From assembly GCA_037439785.1 (NCBI GenBank), contig JBBIVJ010000015.1, positions 1 through 64,000 of the forward strand: a stretch of 64,000 bases of DNA. The letters run 5' to 3'. The stretch comes from DSVZ01 sp037439785. GTDB taxonomy: Bacteria; Verrucomicrobiota; Verrucomicrobiia; Limisphaerales; J093. This document shows, in pieces, positions 8,864-19,198 of this stretch (within the stretch, counting starts at the first letter, position 1; each line of letters starts with the position of its first letter). The position numbers and the translations under genes were made by a program. The notes under the pieces were generated by a model that saw nothing but the letters and a program-made list of their open reading frames with translations, did no database searches and was not told the DNA's origin.

Positions 8864-8982
8864 GTAGCGCAGGTTTCCCAACCTGCTGTATCGCCGATTT
8901 CCCCATCGGCGGCGCTGGGAAACGCGGAAAGTCCGCGGGTTAGGAAACCCCCGATACAGCAGACGGGGTAGTCTGCGCTACC
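8864..8982. repeat. Interspersed structured repeat, copy 1
   Basis: Ends are inverted: GTAGCGCAG (8864-8872) pairs with CTGCGCTAC (8973-8981). Inside are further hairpins: GCAGGTT-TCCC-AACCTGC and GCCGAT-TTCCCC-ATCGGC. A related copy lies at 50292-50445, and the similarity continues past the hairpin (AACCCGGCAACGGCA, then GAGAGGC). It fits a REP/MITE-like non-coding repeat; no gene is inside. Confidence 0.75.
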
Positions 8983-9037
8983 GCAAACCCGGCAACGGCA
9001 AGAGACTGAGAGGCACCCCTGCGGGCAGCGCCCGCCC

Positions 9038-9913
9038 TCAATGCCGCGCCAGGGCCACCACGTAGCGCTGCAGGCGGGCCTCTTCCTCGCGCAGGCCCTG
9101 TTCGTGGTAGATCTGATGCAGGTTCGAGCAGAGCCGCAGCAGCGTGCGGCCGGCCGTGGCGGGGGCGAGGTAGCTTTCCTGGAAGCCCTGGCCGATTTGC
9201 CGGAGGAACCGGACGCAGTCGGCCCGGGTCAGCAGTTTGCCGCGGTGGAAGGCGTCAATGAACACCGTCTCGGTGGGGGTTTGGAAGCGGCAGACGAAGT
9301 GGCGGGGCAGGGCGATGCCCACCACCGGCAGTTCGAGCCGGCGGGCCACCAGCCAGTACACCAGGCAGAGGCTGATGGGGTTACCGGTGCGCCGGTCCAG
9401 CACGCGGTTGAGGTAGCTGTTTTCCGGGTCGTAGAAATGGCGTTCGTTGCCGGTGAAACCCAGTTCGTTGAAGAGGTGGTCGTTGATCACCGCCAGGCAA
9501 CTGAGCCCGCGCCGCTGGCCGCCCAGCCGCTCGCGGATGTCCAGAGCAAAGCTGTCCAGCAGGGCCCGGTAGCCGTCCAGGTTGATGTCCGGGTAGCGGG
9601 TACGGGCCAGCAGCCACGCCCCTTCCTCCAGGTCCGCGTCCTCCCCCTGCTGGAGGCAAAAGGCCAGAAACTCCGTGTCCGCGCGCTGGCGGCCGAGGTG
9701 TTCGAGGATTTCCCGCACCCGCCGCCGCAGCACGGTGTCACGGCTGCTGGTGTGGGGGTGCAGCCAGGCCAGGGCCTCCGGGCCGCAGGCCAGCAGCCGT
9801 GCCCGCGCGGCGCGGTACACCTCCGGGTCTTCGTCCGCCAGCAGGGTCAACAGGGCAGACTTGAGGCCGTCGGTCAATCCGTCGGCGGGGGGTTTGGCGC
9901 TCGGTGCCGTCAC
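9038..9913 (-). CDS. SirB1-family transglutaminase-like protein
   Basis: 291 residues from a GTG start. The first 100 residues are helical and repeat-like (DEDPEVYRAARARLLACG, similar to HEAT/armadillo repeats). The SirB1/YchA transglutaminase-like core follows (LNELGFTGNERHFYDPENSYLNRVLDRRTGNPISLCLVYWLVARRLELPVVGIALPRHFVCR). The C-terminus is TPR-like (LCSNLHQIYHEQGLREEEARLQRYV). In this family the catalytic Cys is usually lost; here a Cys is present in the ISLCLVY segment, but activity cannot be judged. Cytoplasmic. Function unknown beyond the family name. Confidence 0.85.
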   Translation of the reverse strand: MTAPSAKPPADGLTDGLKSALLTLLADEDPEVYRAARARLLACGPEALAWLHPHTSSRDTVLRRRVREILEHLGRQRADTEFLAFCLQQGEDADLEEGAWLLARTRYPDINLDGYRALLDSFALDIRERLGGQRRGLSCLAVINDHLFNELGFTGNERHFYDPENSYLNRVLDRRTGNPISLCLVYWLVARRLELPVVGIALPRHFVCRFQTPTETVFIDAFHRGKLLTRADCVRFLRQIGQGFQESYLAPATAGRTLLRLCSNLHQIYHEQGLREEEARLQRYVVALARH

Positions 9914-9982
9914 GGGGCGTCGGGAGGTATTGACCGCGAAAGGGGCCGGACGTTCAACCGGAAAAGGTCCGCCCGCGCGGGG

Positions 9983-11551
9983 TCAGGCTTCTTCTACCAC
10001 CGACCAGCCCAGCGTGTCGGCCAGGGCCTGCACCGGGGCCTTGAGGTCGCCGTAAAAGGTCACCCGGTGCCAGCCCCACTGATCCCAGGCCCGGAAGAGC
10101 TTTTCGAAGTCGCCCAGCGGCTCGGCGCAGAGCTTGGTACGACAGGCGCGGTCGTCGGGGTCGTTGCCCACCGTGCGGGCCTGGTGGAGGAGGACCTGGC
10201 GGCGGGCGGCATCGAACTCGAGGGTGGTGGTCAGATACCCGGCCGGCAGCAGGGCGCGCAGTGAGGCCCCCTGGCGGTCCTCGGAATGGGTCAGGATTTC
10301 GTAGGGCTGGGCGAGGCCGTCCGGCCCGAACACCTTGGTGGCCGCTACACAGTGGGCGTAGATGATCTGGCGCCGGGCCGTGTCCAGGACCGGGTCGGAG
10401 ATGTACCCCGGCCGACCGCGGGTCAACAGCGTGCCGATGAGCATGGTAGCGGTGGAGCGCACATCGCACTCGCAGCCGCCGACCAGACCCTCGTTGTTCA
10501 GCTCGCAAAACCCCAGGCAGGGGTAGGCGTGGATGTGCCCGCCGTAGAAGCCGCCCAGGCAGTTGATGGTGATGGCACGGGCGCCGTGCCGCTCCCGCAG
10601 TGCCTTTTGGGCCAGGTACATGGCGGCGGAATCCTCGAGCACCGCCGGGGTCACGCCGACCACACGCCGCGCCTGCTTCTGCCAGCGGTCGGCCAGGGCG
10701 CGTGCCGCGTCGCGGTCGGCCCGCTCCCAGGCCGTGTTCAGCTCGGCAAAGGGGATTTTCTTCACCGGGATGCCGGCAAAGGCCGGTTCCTCGCCCCCCA
10801 GCTGGTCGCGCACGGCCAAGATGCGGGTGGCCTTCATGTGCTCGAGGCAGGCGGAGGGGTTCAGGTAGTTCACCGGGTCGGGACGCACCCGCCCGCGGCC
10901 GGGCGGGGGGGTGAGCCGCTCCCGTACGCGCGCGGTGGCGGCCACGAACTCCTCCACCGACCCGCCCTGCTTGACCAGGGCGAAGCACCGGACCGCCTCT
11001 GCCAGGTGGGCGAGGTTGGAGGAGGCGACGAAGCCGACGTTGGGGGCGCGCTGGCGCAGGAAGGCGGCGTTGTACACCAGGAAGCCGCCGCTGCCGCCGT
11101 ATTGGAAATCGGCATAAAGGACCGGCTTGCCCGAGCGGGCCAGGGTCTGGACCACCTGGTTCCAGCAATTCATCTGGTACACCAGGTAGCCGTCCACTCC
11201 GCCGCCGGCCTGGTCGGCCTCGAGCAGGCGCCGCGCCTCTTCCGGGCCGCTGGCGGTGGAGTTGAGGAACTCGAAGCCGGGACAGCGCCGCCGCAGTTCG
11301 CGGTGGATGCGCTCCATCACCGGCCGGAAATCAAAGCCCACGTTCGGCCAGTCCGGTCCCGGCTGCTGCTTGGCGTGGAGGGCGTACACGATGCGGATGC
11401 GCATCCGCGTGCCCGCCGCCGAGGCCGCCTCGAGGGCGGCGGGGCGGCTCCAGGCGCCCAGCAGGCCGGCGGCGGCCGCACCGGCGCGGGCCAGGAAGCG
11501 GCGACGGTTCAGGGGACAGCGGGCACAGGCGGGGAAAGGACTGGATTTCAT
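9983..11551 (-). CDS. Tat-exported fucose isomerase-like protein
   Basis: 522 residues. The N-terminus carries a twin-arginine signal (NRRRFLARAGAAAAGLLGAW). The mature part resembles the L-fucose/L-arabinose isomerase fold seen in COG2407-type proteins: an N-terminal Rossmann-like part (DFRPVMERIHRELRRRCPGFEF, VDGYLVYQMNCWNQVVQTL) and a C-terminal part with conserved-looking GGHIHAYPCLGFCELN, GGCECDVRSTATM and EILTHSEDRQGAS. A true isomerase would normally be cytoplasmic, so export is odd; it may bind or process sugars outside the membrane. A GAGAGG ribosome-binding site lies six bases before the ATG. Confidence 0.65.
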   Translation of the reverse strand: MKSSPFPACARCPLNRRRFLARAGAAAAGLLGAWSRPAALEAASAAGTRMRIRIVYALHAKQQPGPDWPNVGFDFRPVMERIHRELRRRCPGFEFLNSTASGPEEARRLLEADQAGGGVDGYLVYQMNCWNQVVQTLARSGKPVLYADFQYGGSGGFLVYNAAFLRQRAPNVGFVASSNLAHLAEAVRCFALVKQGGSVEEFVAATARVRERLTPPPGRGRVRPDPVNYLNPSACLEHMKATRILAVRDQLGGEEPAFAGIPVKKIPFAELNTAWERADRDAARALADRWQKQARRVVGVTPAVLEDSAAMYLAQKALRERHGARAITINCLGGFYGGHIHAYPCLGFCELNNEGLVGGCECDVRSTATMLIGTLLTRGRPGYISDPVLDTARRQIIYAHCVAATKVFGPDGLAQPYEILTHSEDRQGASLRALLPAGYLTTTLEFDAARRQVLLHQARTVGNDPDDRACRTKLCAEPLGDFEKLFRAWDQWGWHRVTFYGDLKAPVQALADTLGWSVVEEA

Positions 11552-11562
11552 GCGGACCTCTC

Positions 11563-11591
11563 AAAGTCGAGTCCTCAGGACTGGGTGGCAA
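11563..11591 (-). promoter_or_regulatory. Possible promoter of the isomerase-like gene with palindrome
   Basis: Minus strand TTGCCA (11586-11591), 17 bases, GACTTT (11563-11568). The spacer holds the palindrome AGTCCTCAGGACT (11570-11582), a candidate operator. The -10 box is weak. Confidence 0.35.
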
Positions 11592-11728
11592 CTAATGACG
11601 AGCCATGCCTACTCCTCCCCGGGCCGGTCGGCAAGCGGATTGCTCCCGGCCGGCTGTTGCCCGGCCCGGCGCCGGCGGGCGGGTTTTCCCGTTTGCGCCT
11701 GTCCCGCGCCCCGGCGCAGGCTGGAGGC

Positions 11729-12490
11729 ATGGATGTCTTCTGGGACGTGACATTCACCCTGGCCGAGGCCGAGGCGGCCGCCCCCACCCTCTCGCCCGAG
11801 ACGGTGTGTGTGGTGTTCGACGTGCTCCGGGCCACCAGCAGCATCGTGACCGCCCTGGCCGCGGGGGCGGCGGGCATCCGGCCGGTGGCGGGGGTGGGGG
11901 AGGCGCTGGCCGCCCGCCGCCAGGACGCGACGGTGTTGCTGGCGGGGGAGCGCGACGGTGAACGGATCGGCGCCGCGCTCACCGGCGGGGTGGAGTTCGA
12001 CCTGGGCAATTCGCCGCGGGAGTTCACTCCCGAGCGGGTGCGCGGCCGCGCCGTGGTGATGACCACCACCAACGGCACCCGGGCCCTGCGGGCGTGTGCC
12101 GGGGCCGGGTGTGTGCTGGCCGGTGCTTTTCTGAATCTCTCGGCCGTGGTCCACGCTTTGCGGCAGATGGTGCCGACCCGGCTCCGGTTGGTGTGCGGTG
12201 GCACGCAGGAGGGGGCGGCCCTGGAGGATGCCCTGGCGGCTGGGGCGGTGATGGATGCCCTGGCGGTGGAGGGTGTACCGGCGGTGCTGGGCGACGGGGC
12301 CCTGATGGTCCGGAGCCTGCACCGGGCGCTGGGCGGCGACCCGGCGTCGGCCCTGGGGCGCTCCCGCAACGGCCGGCGCCTGCTGGCGCGGCCGGCGCTG
12401 CGCGAGGACGTGGCCTTCTGCGCGCGGCGGGACGTGTATGAAGTGGTGCCGGTGCTGGCGGGGGAGTGGCTGCGGCCCTGGGCGGGTTGA
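11729..12490 (+). CDS. comB: 2-phosphosulfolactate phosphatase family (ComB)
   Basis: 253 residues. Conserved blocks of the ComB family are present: VVFDVLRATSSIVTALAAGA near residue 29, LLAGERDGERI, FDLGNSPREFTPE, VVMTTTNGTRALRAC and LEDALAAGAVMDAL. In archaea ComB hydrolyses 2-phosphosulfolactate in coenzyme M synthesis. Many bacteria carry it without making coenzyme M, so the physiological substrate here is uncertain. No other coenzyme M gene is in the window. A GGAGG lies unusually close to the ATG. Confidence 0.88.
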   Translation: MDVFWDVTFTLAEAEAAAPTLSPETVCVVFDVLRATSSIVTALAAGAAGIRPVAGVGEALAARRQDATVLLAGERDGERIGAALTGGVEFDLGNSPREFTPERVRGRAVVMTTTNGTRALRACAGAGCVLAGAFLNLSAVVHALRQMVPTRLRLVCGGTQEGAALEDALAAGAVMDALAVEGVPAVLGDGALMVRSLHRALGGDPASALGRSRNGRRLLARPALREDVAFCARRDVYEVVPVLAGEWLRPWAG

Positions 12491-12534
12491 GCAGCGGGGG
12501 CGTCGGGCCGGGCCGCCGCGGCCAGAGCGGGGCG

Positions 12535-13296
12535 TCAGCGGCCGAGGAGGTGTTGGAGCTTGTCGCGGAAGCTCCGGCTCAGGCTCAGGCGGGTGCCGTT
12601 GCGGAGGATGACGGCGTAGTCGCCGTGGAACATGGGTTGCAGTTCCTTGATGCGGTCGAGATTGACGATGGTGGAGCGGCTGATGCGCAGGAAGTGCCGG
12701 GGGTCCAGACGGGCCTCGAGGGAGGCCATGGTCTCGCGCAACATGTGAGATTCAGGGCCGACGTGGAGGGTGACGTAATTGTCCGCCGACTCGATCCAGT
12801 CCACGTCGGCGGTGCGGATGAGCATGACCCGGCCGCCGGTCTTGACGACGAGGCGATCGGCCCGTGGGGGGGCGGGGCGCATCTCGGCCAGGAGGGCATT
12901 GAGTTTTTCGTTGAGGGCCTCGACGCGGGCCAGGCGCAGGTGTTCGCGGGCGCGGTGCAGGGCCAGGCGGAGCCGGTCGCTGTCGAACGGCTTGAGCAGG
13001 TAGTCCAGGGCATGCACCTCGAAGGCCCGCAGGGCATGTTCGCTGTAGGCCGTGGTGAAGATCACCACCGGGGGGCGGGGGGGGCGGGCGGTGGCCAGGA
13101 CTTCAAAACCGTCCAGCTCCGGCATCTGGACGTCCAGAAAGACCAGGTCCGGCGCGTCCCGTTCAAGGGCCTCGATGGCTTCGGCGCCATCGGCGCATTC
13201 GCCTATGATCTCGAGGTCGGCTTCGCCCGCGAGCAGGGTGCGGAGCCGCTCGCGCGCCAGCGCTTCGTCGTCCACGAGCAGGGTGCGGATTTTCAT
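12535..13296 (-). CDS. LytTR-family response regulator
   Basis: 253 residues from ATG 13296. The N-terminal receiver has Asp9/Asp10 and phosphoacceptor Asp55 (LVFLDVQMPELDGF), a TT switch motif and the LDYLLKPF lysine. Residues about 145-250 are a LytTR DNA-binding domain (RLVVKTGGRVMLIRTADVDWIESADNYV, FLRISRSTIVNLDRIKEL). No histidine kinase lies beside it, so it is an orphan here. It is transcribed away from the APC permease gene, with 175 bp between them, and may control it. Confidence 0.92.
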   Translation of the reverse strand: MKIRTLLVDDEALARERLRTLLAGEADLEIIGECADGAEAIEALERDAPDLVFLDVQMPELDGFEVLATARPPRPPVVIFTTAYSEHALRAFEVHALDYLLKPFDSDRLRLALHRAREHLRLARVEALNEKLNALLAEMRPAPPRADRLVVKTGGRVMLIRTADVDWIESADNYVTLHVGPESHMLRETMASLEARLDPRHFLRISRSTIVNLDRIKELQPMFHGDYAVILRNGTRLSLSRSFRDKLQHLLGR

Positions 13297-13471
13297 GGCT
13301 CGGCTTTCCGGCGGGGCAAGGGAACCGGAGCGGGCGGGGGCGGTCAAGGTCAAGGCCGCGGGTGGCGGGTCGAGGCAGGACTTGACTTGCCGCGCGGGGG
13401 ACCCCATCAACGCGCGTTCGCCGCGTGCCCCGTCCGCACCGCAACCGGAACCGCGAGTTGAAGTTGACGCC

Positions 13472-14971
<1,500 letters not shown>

Positions 14972-15087
14972 CGACGTCCTTCCTCTCCCAATGCCTGCCG
15001 ACAAGGCTTTTGCTCAGGCCGCCTCGACTTGGGGAACAGGTCATTCGGCCACACCCGCCACCTCCGGTACTTCCCCTGGCGAGGGGC

Positions 15088-15116
15088 TTGACTTTCTTAC
15101 GGACAGGCCGATGGTG
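15088..15116 (+). promoter_or_regulatory. Possible promoter of the broken PEP-CTERM gene
   Basis: TTGACT (15088-15093) with a poor -10 (ATGGTG, 15111-15116) at 17-base spacing. The -35 is good and the -10 weak. Confidence 0.35.
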
Positions 15117-15139
15117 TCGGGAACCTTGAACCACAAGCC

Positions 15140-15844
15140 ATGAAATCAACCTTTGCCCTCAAACCTACCCTGATGGGAGTGGCAACCGCCCTGGGCGCCT
15201 ACATGTGGACGGTTCCTGCCGCTACGACGATAGACCCCATCATCCGCGACTCGCACATCGAGACCACCGTCACCGACCAGGGGGCGGAGTCTTCAAGTAC
15301 GAATACCGCGTGGTGAACGATTCCCCGGCCCCGCAATGGATATGGGAAGAAGTGGAGGTCTGGCCCAGCATCGTGGGCTACGAAATCCCCCTCGACCATC
15401 CCAGCGTCGTCTGGAGCCTTACCTCGCCGGAGACGTGGAACTACCGCTTCCTGAGCGCCGACGAGTACCAGTTGGAGTACGGGACGCCCAATCCTTTCCT
15501 CTCCGCCTACGTACTCCAGTGGTACGACGAGGAGTTCTTCAGCCAGCCCGCGGCCAGGATGATCGTGCCGACAGGCTTCAATGAGCGGTTTGAAGCCTCC
15601 GAGTACGAGCCGTTCGCCAACGGCTTCAGCTTCCTGTCCGAACTCTCCCCGGTGGACGGTCCCTACGCCAATTTGTGGGTGGACTTTTTTCCGCAACATC
15701 GGCGACCCGCCCCTGCCCGGCGGGGGGATTGCCGGCGGCGGGCTGCCCTACCGGGTGATCCCCGAGGTGCCCGCCCAAGGGGTGATGGCCCTGGCCTGCC
15801 TCGGCGTGGTGGTGTGGCTCAAGCGCCGCGGCCGCCGGCCGTGA
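15140..15844 (+). pseudogene. PEP-CTERM surface protein with two frameshifts
   Basis: Three consecutive frames join into one protein of about 234 residues. The signal peptide is in frame one (MKSTFALKPTLMGVATALGA), continuing to TTVTDQG. A missing G in the G run at 15280-15284 moves the frame to VFKYEYRVVNDSPAPQWIWEEVEVW. An extra T in the T run at 15685-15690 moves it to RNIGDPPLPGGG and then the sorting tail VIPEVPAQGVMALACLGVVVWLKRRGRR. The tail is the PEP-CTERM motif, a hydrophobic segment and Arg residues, which is cut by exosortase. Both breaks are homopolymer indels, so sequencing error is as likely as decay. A strong terminator follows. Confidence 0.75.
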
Positions 15845-15883
15845 GGTCCGGTTGCCGGGCGGAGTCCTGAGCCCTTTTCGTCC

Positions 15884-15921
15884 GCCGCGCGGCCAGAGGT
15901 CGCGCGGCTTATTTTTTTTTT
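15884..15921 (+). terminator. Rho-independent terminator after the PEP-CTERM gene
   Basis: GCCGCGCG (15884-15891) pairs with CGCGCGGC (15901-15908) across a nine-base loop, followed by TTA and a run of ten T. Confidence 0.85.
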
Positions 15922-16055
15922 ATCCCGGAAAGGGTTGCGCGGTGGGGCGGCTTTGCCACACTCCCGCTGTTCCCCGGTGGTGAACGGCGAGCCCGGAATC
16001 TCGCCACGCTGGCCGGGAAACCCGATCGAGACACGAACCCGCATACCCACAAGCC

Positions 16056-17219
16056 ATGAAAACGACGTCCTCCCTTCTCCTGGCATCCGCCCTGGTGGCC
16101 GGCTTCGGCCTGCGGGCGGCGGAAACCCCCTTCAACGGCCTGGACCTGCATCTGGGCAATCTGTTCCGGTTGTCCAACGCCAAATCCCGCTCGATCAGCC
16201 CGGAAAACTTCACCGGCGAAAAGGGCAAGGGTGGCATGTCCGTGGACGGTCCGGCCGCCGCGGCCGCGCGCGGCCTGGGCCAGGGCTGGAAGGTGTCGCC
16301 CTACGTCCGCATCGCCCCCAAGAGCACCTTCACCATGGCGGAAATCGAAGGCCCCGGCTGCATCCAGCACATCTGGCTGACCCCGGCGCCGCTGGACAAG
16401 ACCCGTTTTTACATCCTGCGATTCTACTGGGACGACGAGACCGACCCCTCGGTCGAGGTGCCGCTGGGCGACTTTTTTGCCTGCGGCTGGGCGCGCTATG
16501 CCCAGATCAACTCGCTGGCCGTGTGCGTGAACCCCGGCAGTGCCTTCAACAGCTACTGGCAGATGCCCTTCCGCAAGAAGGCCAGGGTCACCCTCGAAAA
16601 CCTCGATGACCAGCAAATGACCCTGTACTACCAGATTAACTACACCCTCACCGAAGTGCCGGACGATGCCGCCTACTTCCACGCCCAGTTCCGCCGGGAA
16701 GACCCCCTCAACACGCCCGGCCTGTACACCATACTCGACGGCGTCAAGGGCAAGGGCCACTACGTGGGCACCTACCTGGCCTGGGAGGTCCACAGCACCG
16801 GCTGGTGGGGCGAGGGCGAAATCAAGTTTTACCTCGATGGCGACAAGGAGTTCCCCACCATCTGCGGCACCGGCACCGAGGATTACTTCTGCGGCTCGTA
16901 CAACTTCGACACCGTCGGACCGGACGGCAAACGGCGCTACACCGAGTTCAGCACCCCCTACAGCGGCCTGGCCCAGGTCATCCGGCCCGACGGTCTGTAC
17001 GACTCGCAGACCCGCTTCGGCCTGTACCGCTGGCACATCGTGGACCCCATCCGCTTCGAGCAGGACCTGAAGGTCACCATCCAGGCCCTGGGCTGGCGCA
17101 AGGACGGCCGCTACCTCAAGCTGCGGGACGACATCGCCTCGGTGGCCTTCTGGTACCAGACCGAGCCCCACGCCAAGTTCCCGCCCCTGCCCGAAAAGGA
17201 CGACCTGGAGCTGAAGTAG
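16056..17219 (+). CDS. DUF2961 / GH172-type secreted glycoside hydrolase
   Basis: 387 residues with a signal peptide (MKTTSSLLLASALVAGFGLRAAE). The body is the DUF2961 fold: CIQHIWLT, RFYWDDETDPSVEVPLGDFF, YYQINYTLTEVPDDAAYFHAQFRRE and GTGTEDYFCGSYNF. DUF2961 proteins are now placed in glycoside hydrolase family GH172 (fructofuranose and arabinofuranose-type substrates). The two catalytic Glu of the characterised member are about 21 residues apart; here Glu275 (GTGTEDYF) and Glu297 (YTEFSTPYSG) are 22 apart, which fits. The substrate is unknown. It stands alone, after a terminator and before the exporter operon. Confidence 0.85.
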   Translation: MKTTSSLLLASALVAGFGLRAAETPFNGLDLHLGNLFRLSNAKSRSISPENFTGEKGKGGMSVDGPAAAAARGLGQGWKVSPYVRIAPKSTFTMAEIEGPGCIQHIWLTPAPLDKTRFYILRFYWDDETDPSVEVPLGDFFACGWARYAQINSLAVCVNPGSAFNSYWQMPFRKKARVTLENLDDQQMTLYYQINYTLTEVPDDAAYFHAQFRREDPLNTPGLYTILDGVKGKGHYVGTYLAWEVHSTGWWGEGEIKFYLDGDKEFPTICGTGTEDYFCGSYNFDTVGPDGKRRYTEFSTPYSGLAQVIRPDGLYDSQTRFGLYRWHIVDPIRFEQDLKVTIQALGWRKDGRYLKLRDDIASVAFWYQTEPHAKFPPLPEKDDLELK

Positions 17220-17395
17220 CCTCCCAGGCCGACGTCAGCCGCCGGTCGCTCCCGGGCGCCGGCGGCGGCCACGAAAAGGCCGGGCTGCAGTGGTGGGTTT
17301 TGGCTGGGGCGGCAATAGAACCGAACCCTGTCCGACCCCTGCCCTGCCCGTAGCGGGCGCTTGTAACCTCGCCAACCGCCGGGCGGTCTGGCAGC

Positions 17396-19198
17396 ATGTC
17401 TTTTGTGCGGCACACCTTTGAAACACCCTCCCGCCGGGCACTTGCGGCGCAACTCCACGGCCGAAAGGTCGCGTGGCTCGGTCTGGCCCTGCTCCTGGCC
17501 GGCTGCAGCGCCGGTCACTACCGGAAATCGGCCGACCGGGAAGTGTACCGGCTGATCCAGGATTACGACCAGGCGGTGCTGGGGCGGACCAACCAGTTTT
17601 CCATCGCCACCCCGTATTCGGACCGGCTGCCCGACGAAATCCTGCCGGCGGAACTGATCGAAGAACGCAGCGCCACCAACCGCCGGGTACTCAACGTCCA
17701 GGAGGCCTTGCGACTGGCCAGCCTCCACAGCCGCGAATACCAGACGCAGCGCGAACAGCTTTACCTCACCGCCCTGACTCTGACCGGCTCGAAGTACAAC
17801 TTCCGGCCCCAGTTCGCCGCGGACTCGACCGCCACCATTCAGGGCACCGGCGACCGCGCGCAGACCGCCCGCGTCAACAGCCGGGTTTCGGTCAGCCAGT
17901 TGCTCAAGACCGGTGGGCGGCTGAGCCTGGCCCTGGGCAACGACCTGCTGCGCTACCTGACCGTCCGCTTCGCCCCCAACCCCTCCGGCGGCTCCCCCAT
18001 CACCCTGGGCAACGACTCCGCCATCAACACCCTTTCGGTCAACCTCACCCAGCCGCTGTTGCGCGGCTTCGGCAAGAACGACCCCACCGTCGAGGCCCTC
18101 ACCCAGGCCGAGCGCAACCTGGTGTACGCCATCCGCAGCTTCAGCCTCTACCAAAGCCAGTTCGCCGCCGACGTCGTGCAGGAGTACTTCAACCTCCTGG
18201 CCCAAAAGACCAACGTCCGCAACAACTACACCAACTACCTCCGCCGCGTGGAGACCACCCAGTACCTGGACGCCCGCTCCGTGGACCGCGTCCGCAAGAG
18301 CGAGGTGGACGACGCCCGCAACGCCGAACTCAACGCCCGCATCACCTACATCAACTCCCTGGCCGCCTATCTTTCCGCCCTGGACAACTTCAAACTCCGC
18401 CTGGGCATCCCCATCGGCGACGTGGTCACCCTCGACGACCGCGACCTGCGCGAGCTCGAATCGGTGGGCCTGCTGCGGACCGAACTGGACCGCGACGCCG
18501 CCTTCCGCCTGGCCGTCCAGCGGCACATGGACGTCCTCAACACCATTGACCGGTTCGAGGATGCCAGGCGCAAGGTGCGGATCGCCGCCGATCAGTTGCG
18601 TCCCGGCCTGAGCTTTGCCGGCAACGCCAGCGTCTCCTCCGAGGAACCGTACGACTACACCAATTTCGACTTCGACCAGTTGCGCTGGTCCGCGGGGCTC
18701 ACGCTGGACCTGCCGGTCAGCCGCCTGCGCGAGCGCAACACCTACCGGGCCACCCTGATCAGTTTCGAGGCCCAGTTGCGCAGCCTGGTCAACACCCTGG
18801 ACACCTTCCGCAACCGCCTTGACCGCGGCCTGCGCACGCTCGAACAGGAACGCCTCAACTACCTCAGCCGCCTGGAGGCCCTCCGCGTGGCCGAGCGCCG
18901 CGCGGACATGAACCAGATGCTCCTGGCCGCCGGCCGCGTCCAAATCCGTGATGTCCGCGAGGCCCAGGACGCCCTGATCCAGGCCCAGAACAACCTCACC
19001 ACCGCCCTGGTCAACTACCTGGGCAGCCGGTTTGACCTCCTCCTGGATGCGGGCATCCTGCTCAATGATGTGGACCAGTTTTGGCTGAAAGACCCGCTGG
19101 CCGGGCAACTGGACGAGTCCCAGCGCGGCCTGCCGCCCTTGCACATGCCGGACGATCAAGTCACCCCTCCCGACACCTTCCTGGAACCCCAGTCATGA
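17396..19198 (+). CDS. TolC-like outer membrane efflux lipoprotein
   Basis: 600 residues. A lipobox LLAGC puts the acylated Cys near residue 36. Two outer membrane efflux repeats follow (LNVQEALRLASLHSREYQTQ near 100; later LEQERLNYLSRLEALRVAERRADMNQMLLAAGRVQIRDVREAQDALIQAQNNL near 490). Strand-like segments and long helices are typical of the trimeric channel-tunnel. It is the first gene of a four-gene operon; its stop overlaps the start of the adaptor gene (ATGA). Together with the adaptor and the MacB-like pair it should form a tripartite exporter spanning both membranes. Confidence 0.9.
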   Translation: MSFVRHTFETPSRRALAAQLHGRKVAWLGLALLLAGCSAGHYRKSADREVYRLIQDYDQAVLGRTNQFSIATPYSDRLPDEILPAELIEERSATNRRVLNVQEALRLASLHSREYQTQREQLYLTALTLTGSKYNFRPQFAADSTATIQGTGDRAQTARVNSRVSVSQLLKTGGRLSLALGNDLLRYLTVRFAPNPSGGSPITLGNDSAINTLSVNLTQPLLRGFGKNDPTVEALTQAERNLVYAIRSFSLYQSQFAADVVQEYFNLLAQKTNVRNNYTNYLRRVETTQYLDARSVDRVRKSEVDDARNAELNARITYINSLAAYLSALDNFKLRLGIPIGDVVTLDDRDLRELESVGLLRTELDRDAAFRLAVQRHMDVLNTIDRFEDARRKVRIAADQLRPGLSFAGNASVSSEEPYDYTNFDFDQLRWSAGLTLDLPVSRLRERNTYRATLISFEAQLRSLVNTLDTFRNRLDRGLRTLEQERLNYLSRLEALRVAERRADMNQMLLAAGRVQIRDVREAQDALIQAQNNLTTALVNYLGSRFDLLLDAGILLNDVDQFWLKDPLAGQLDESQRGLPPLHMPDDQVTPPDTFLEPQS

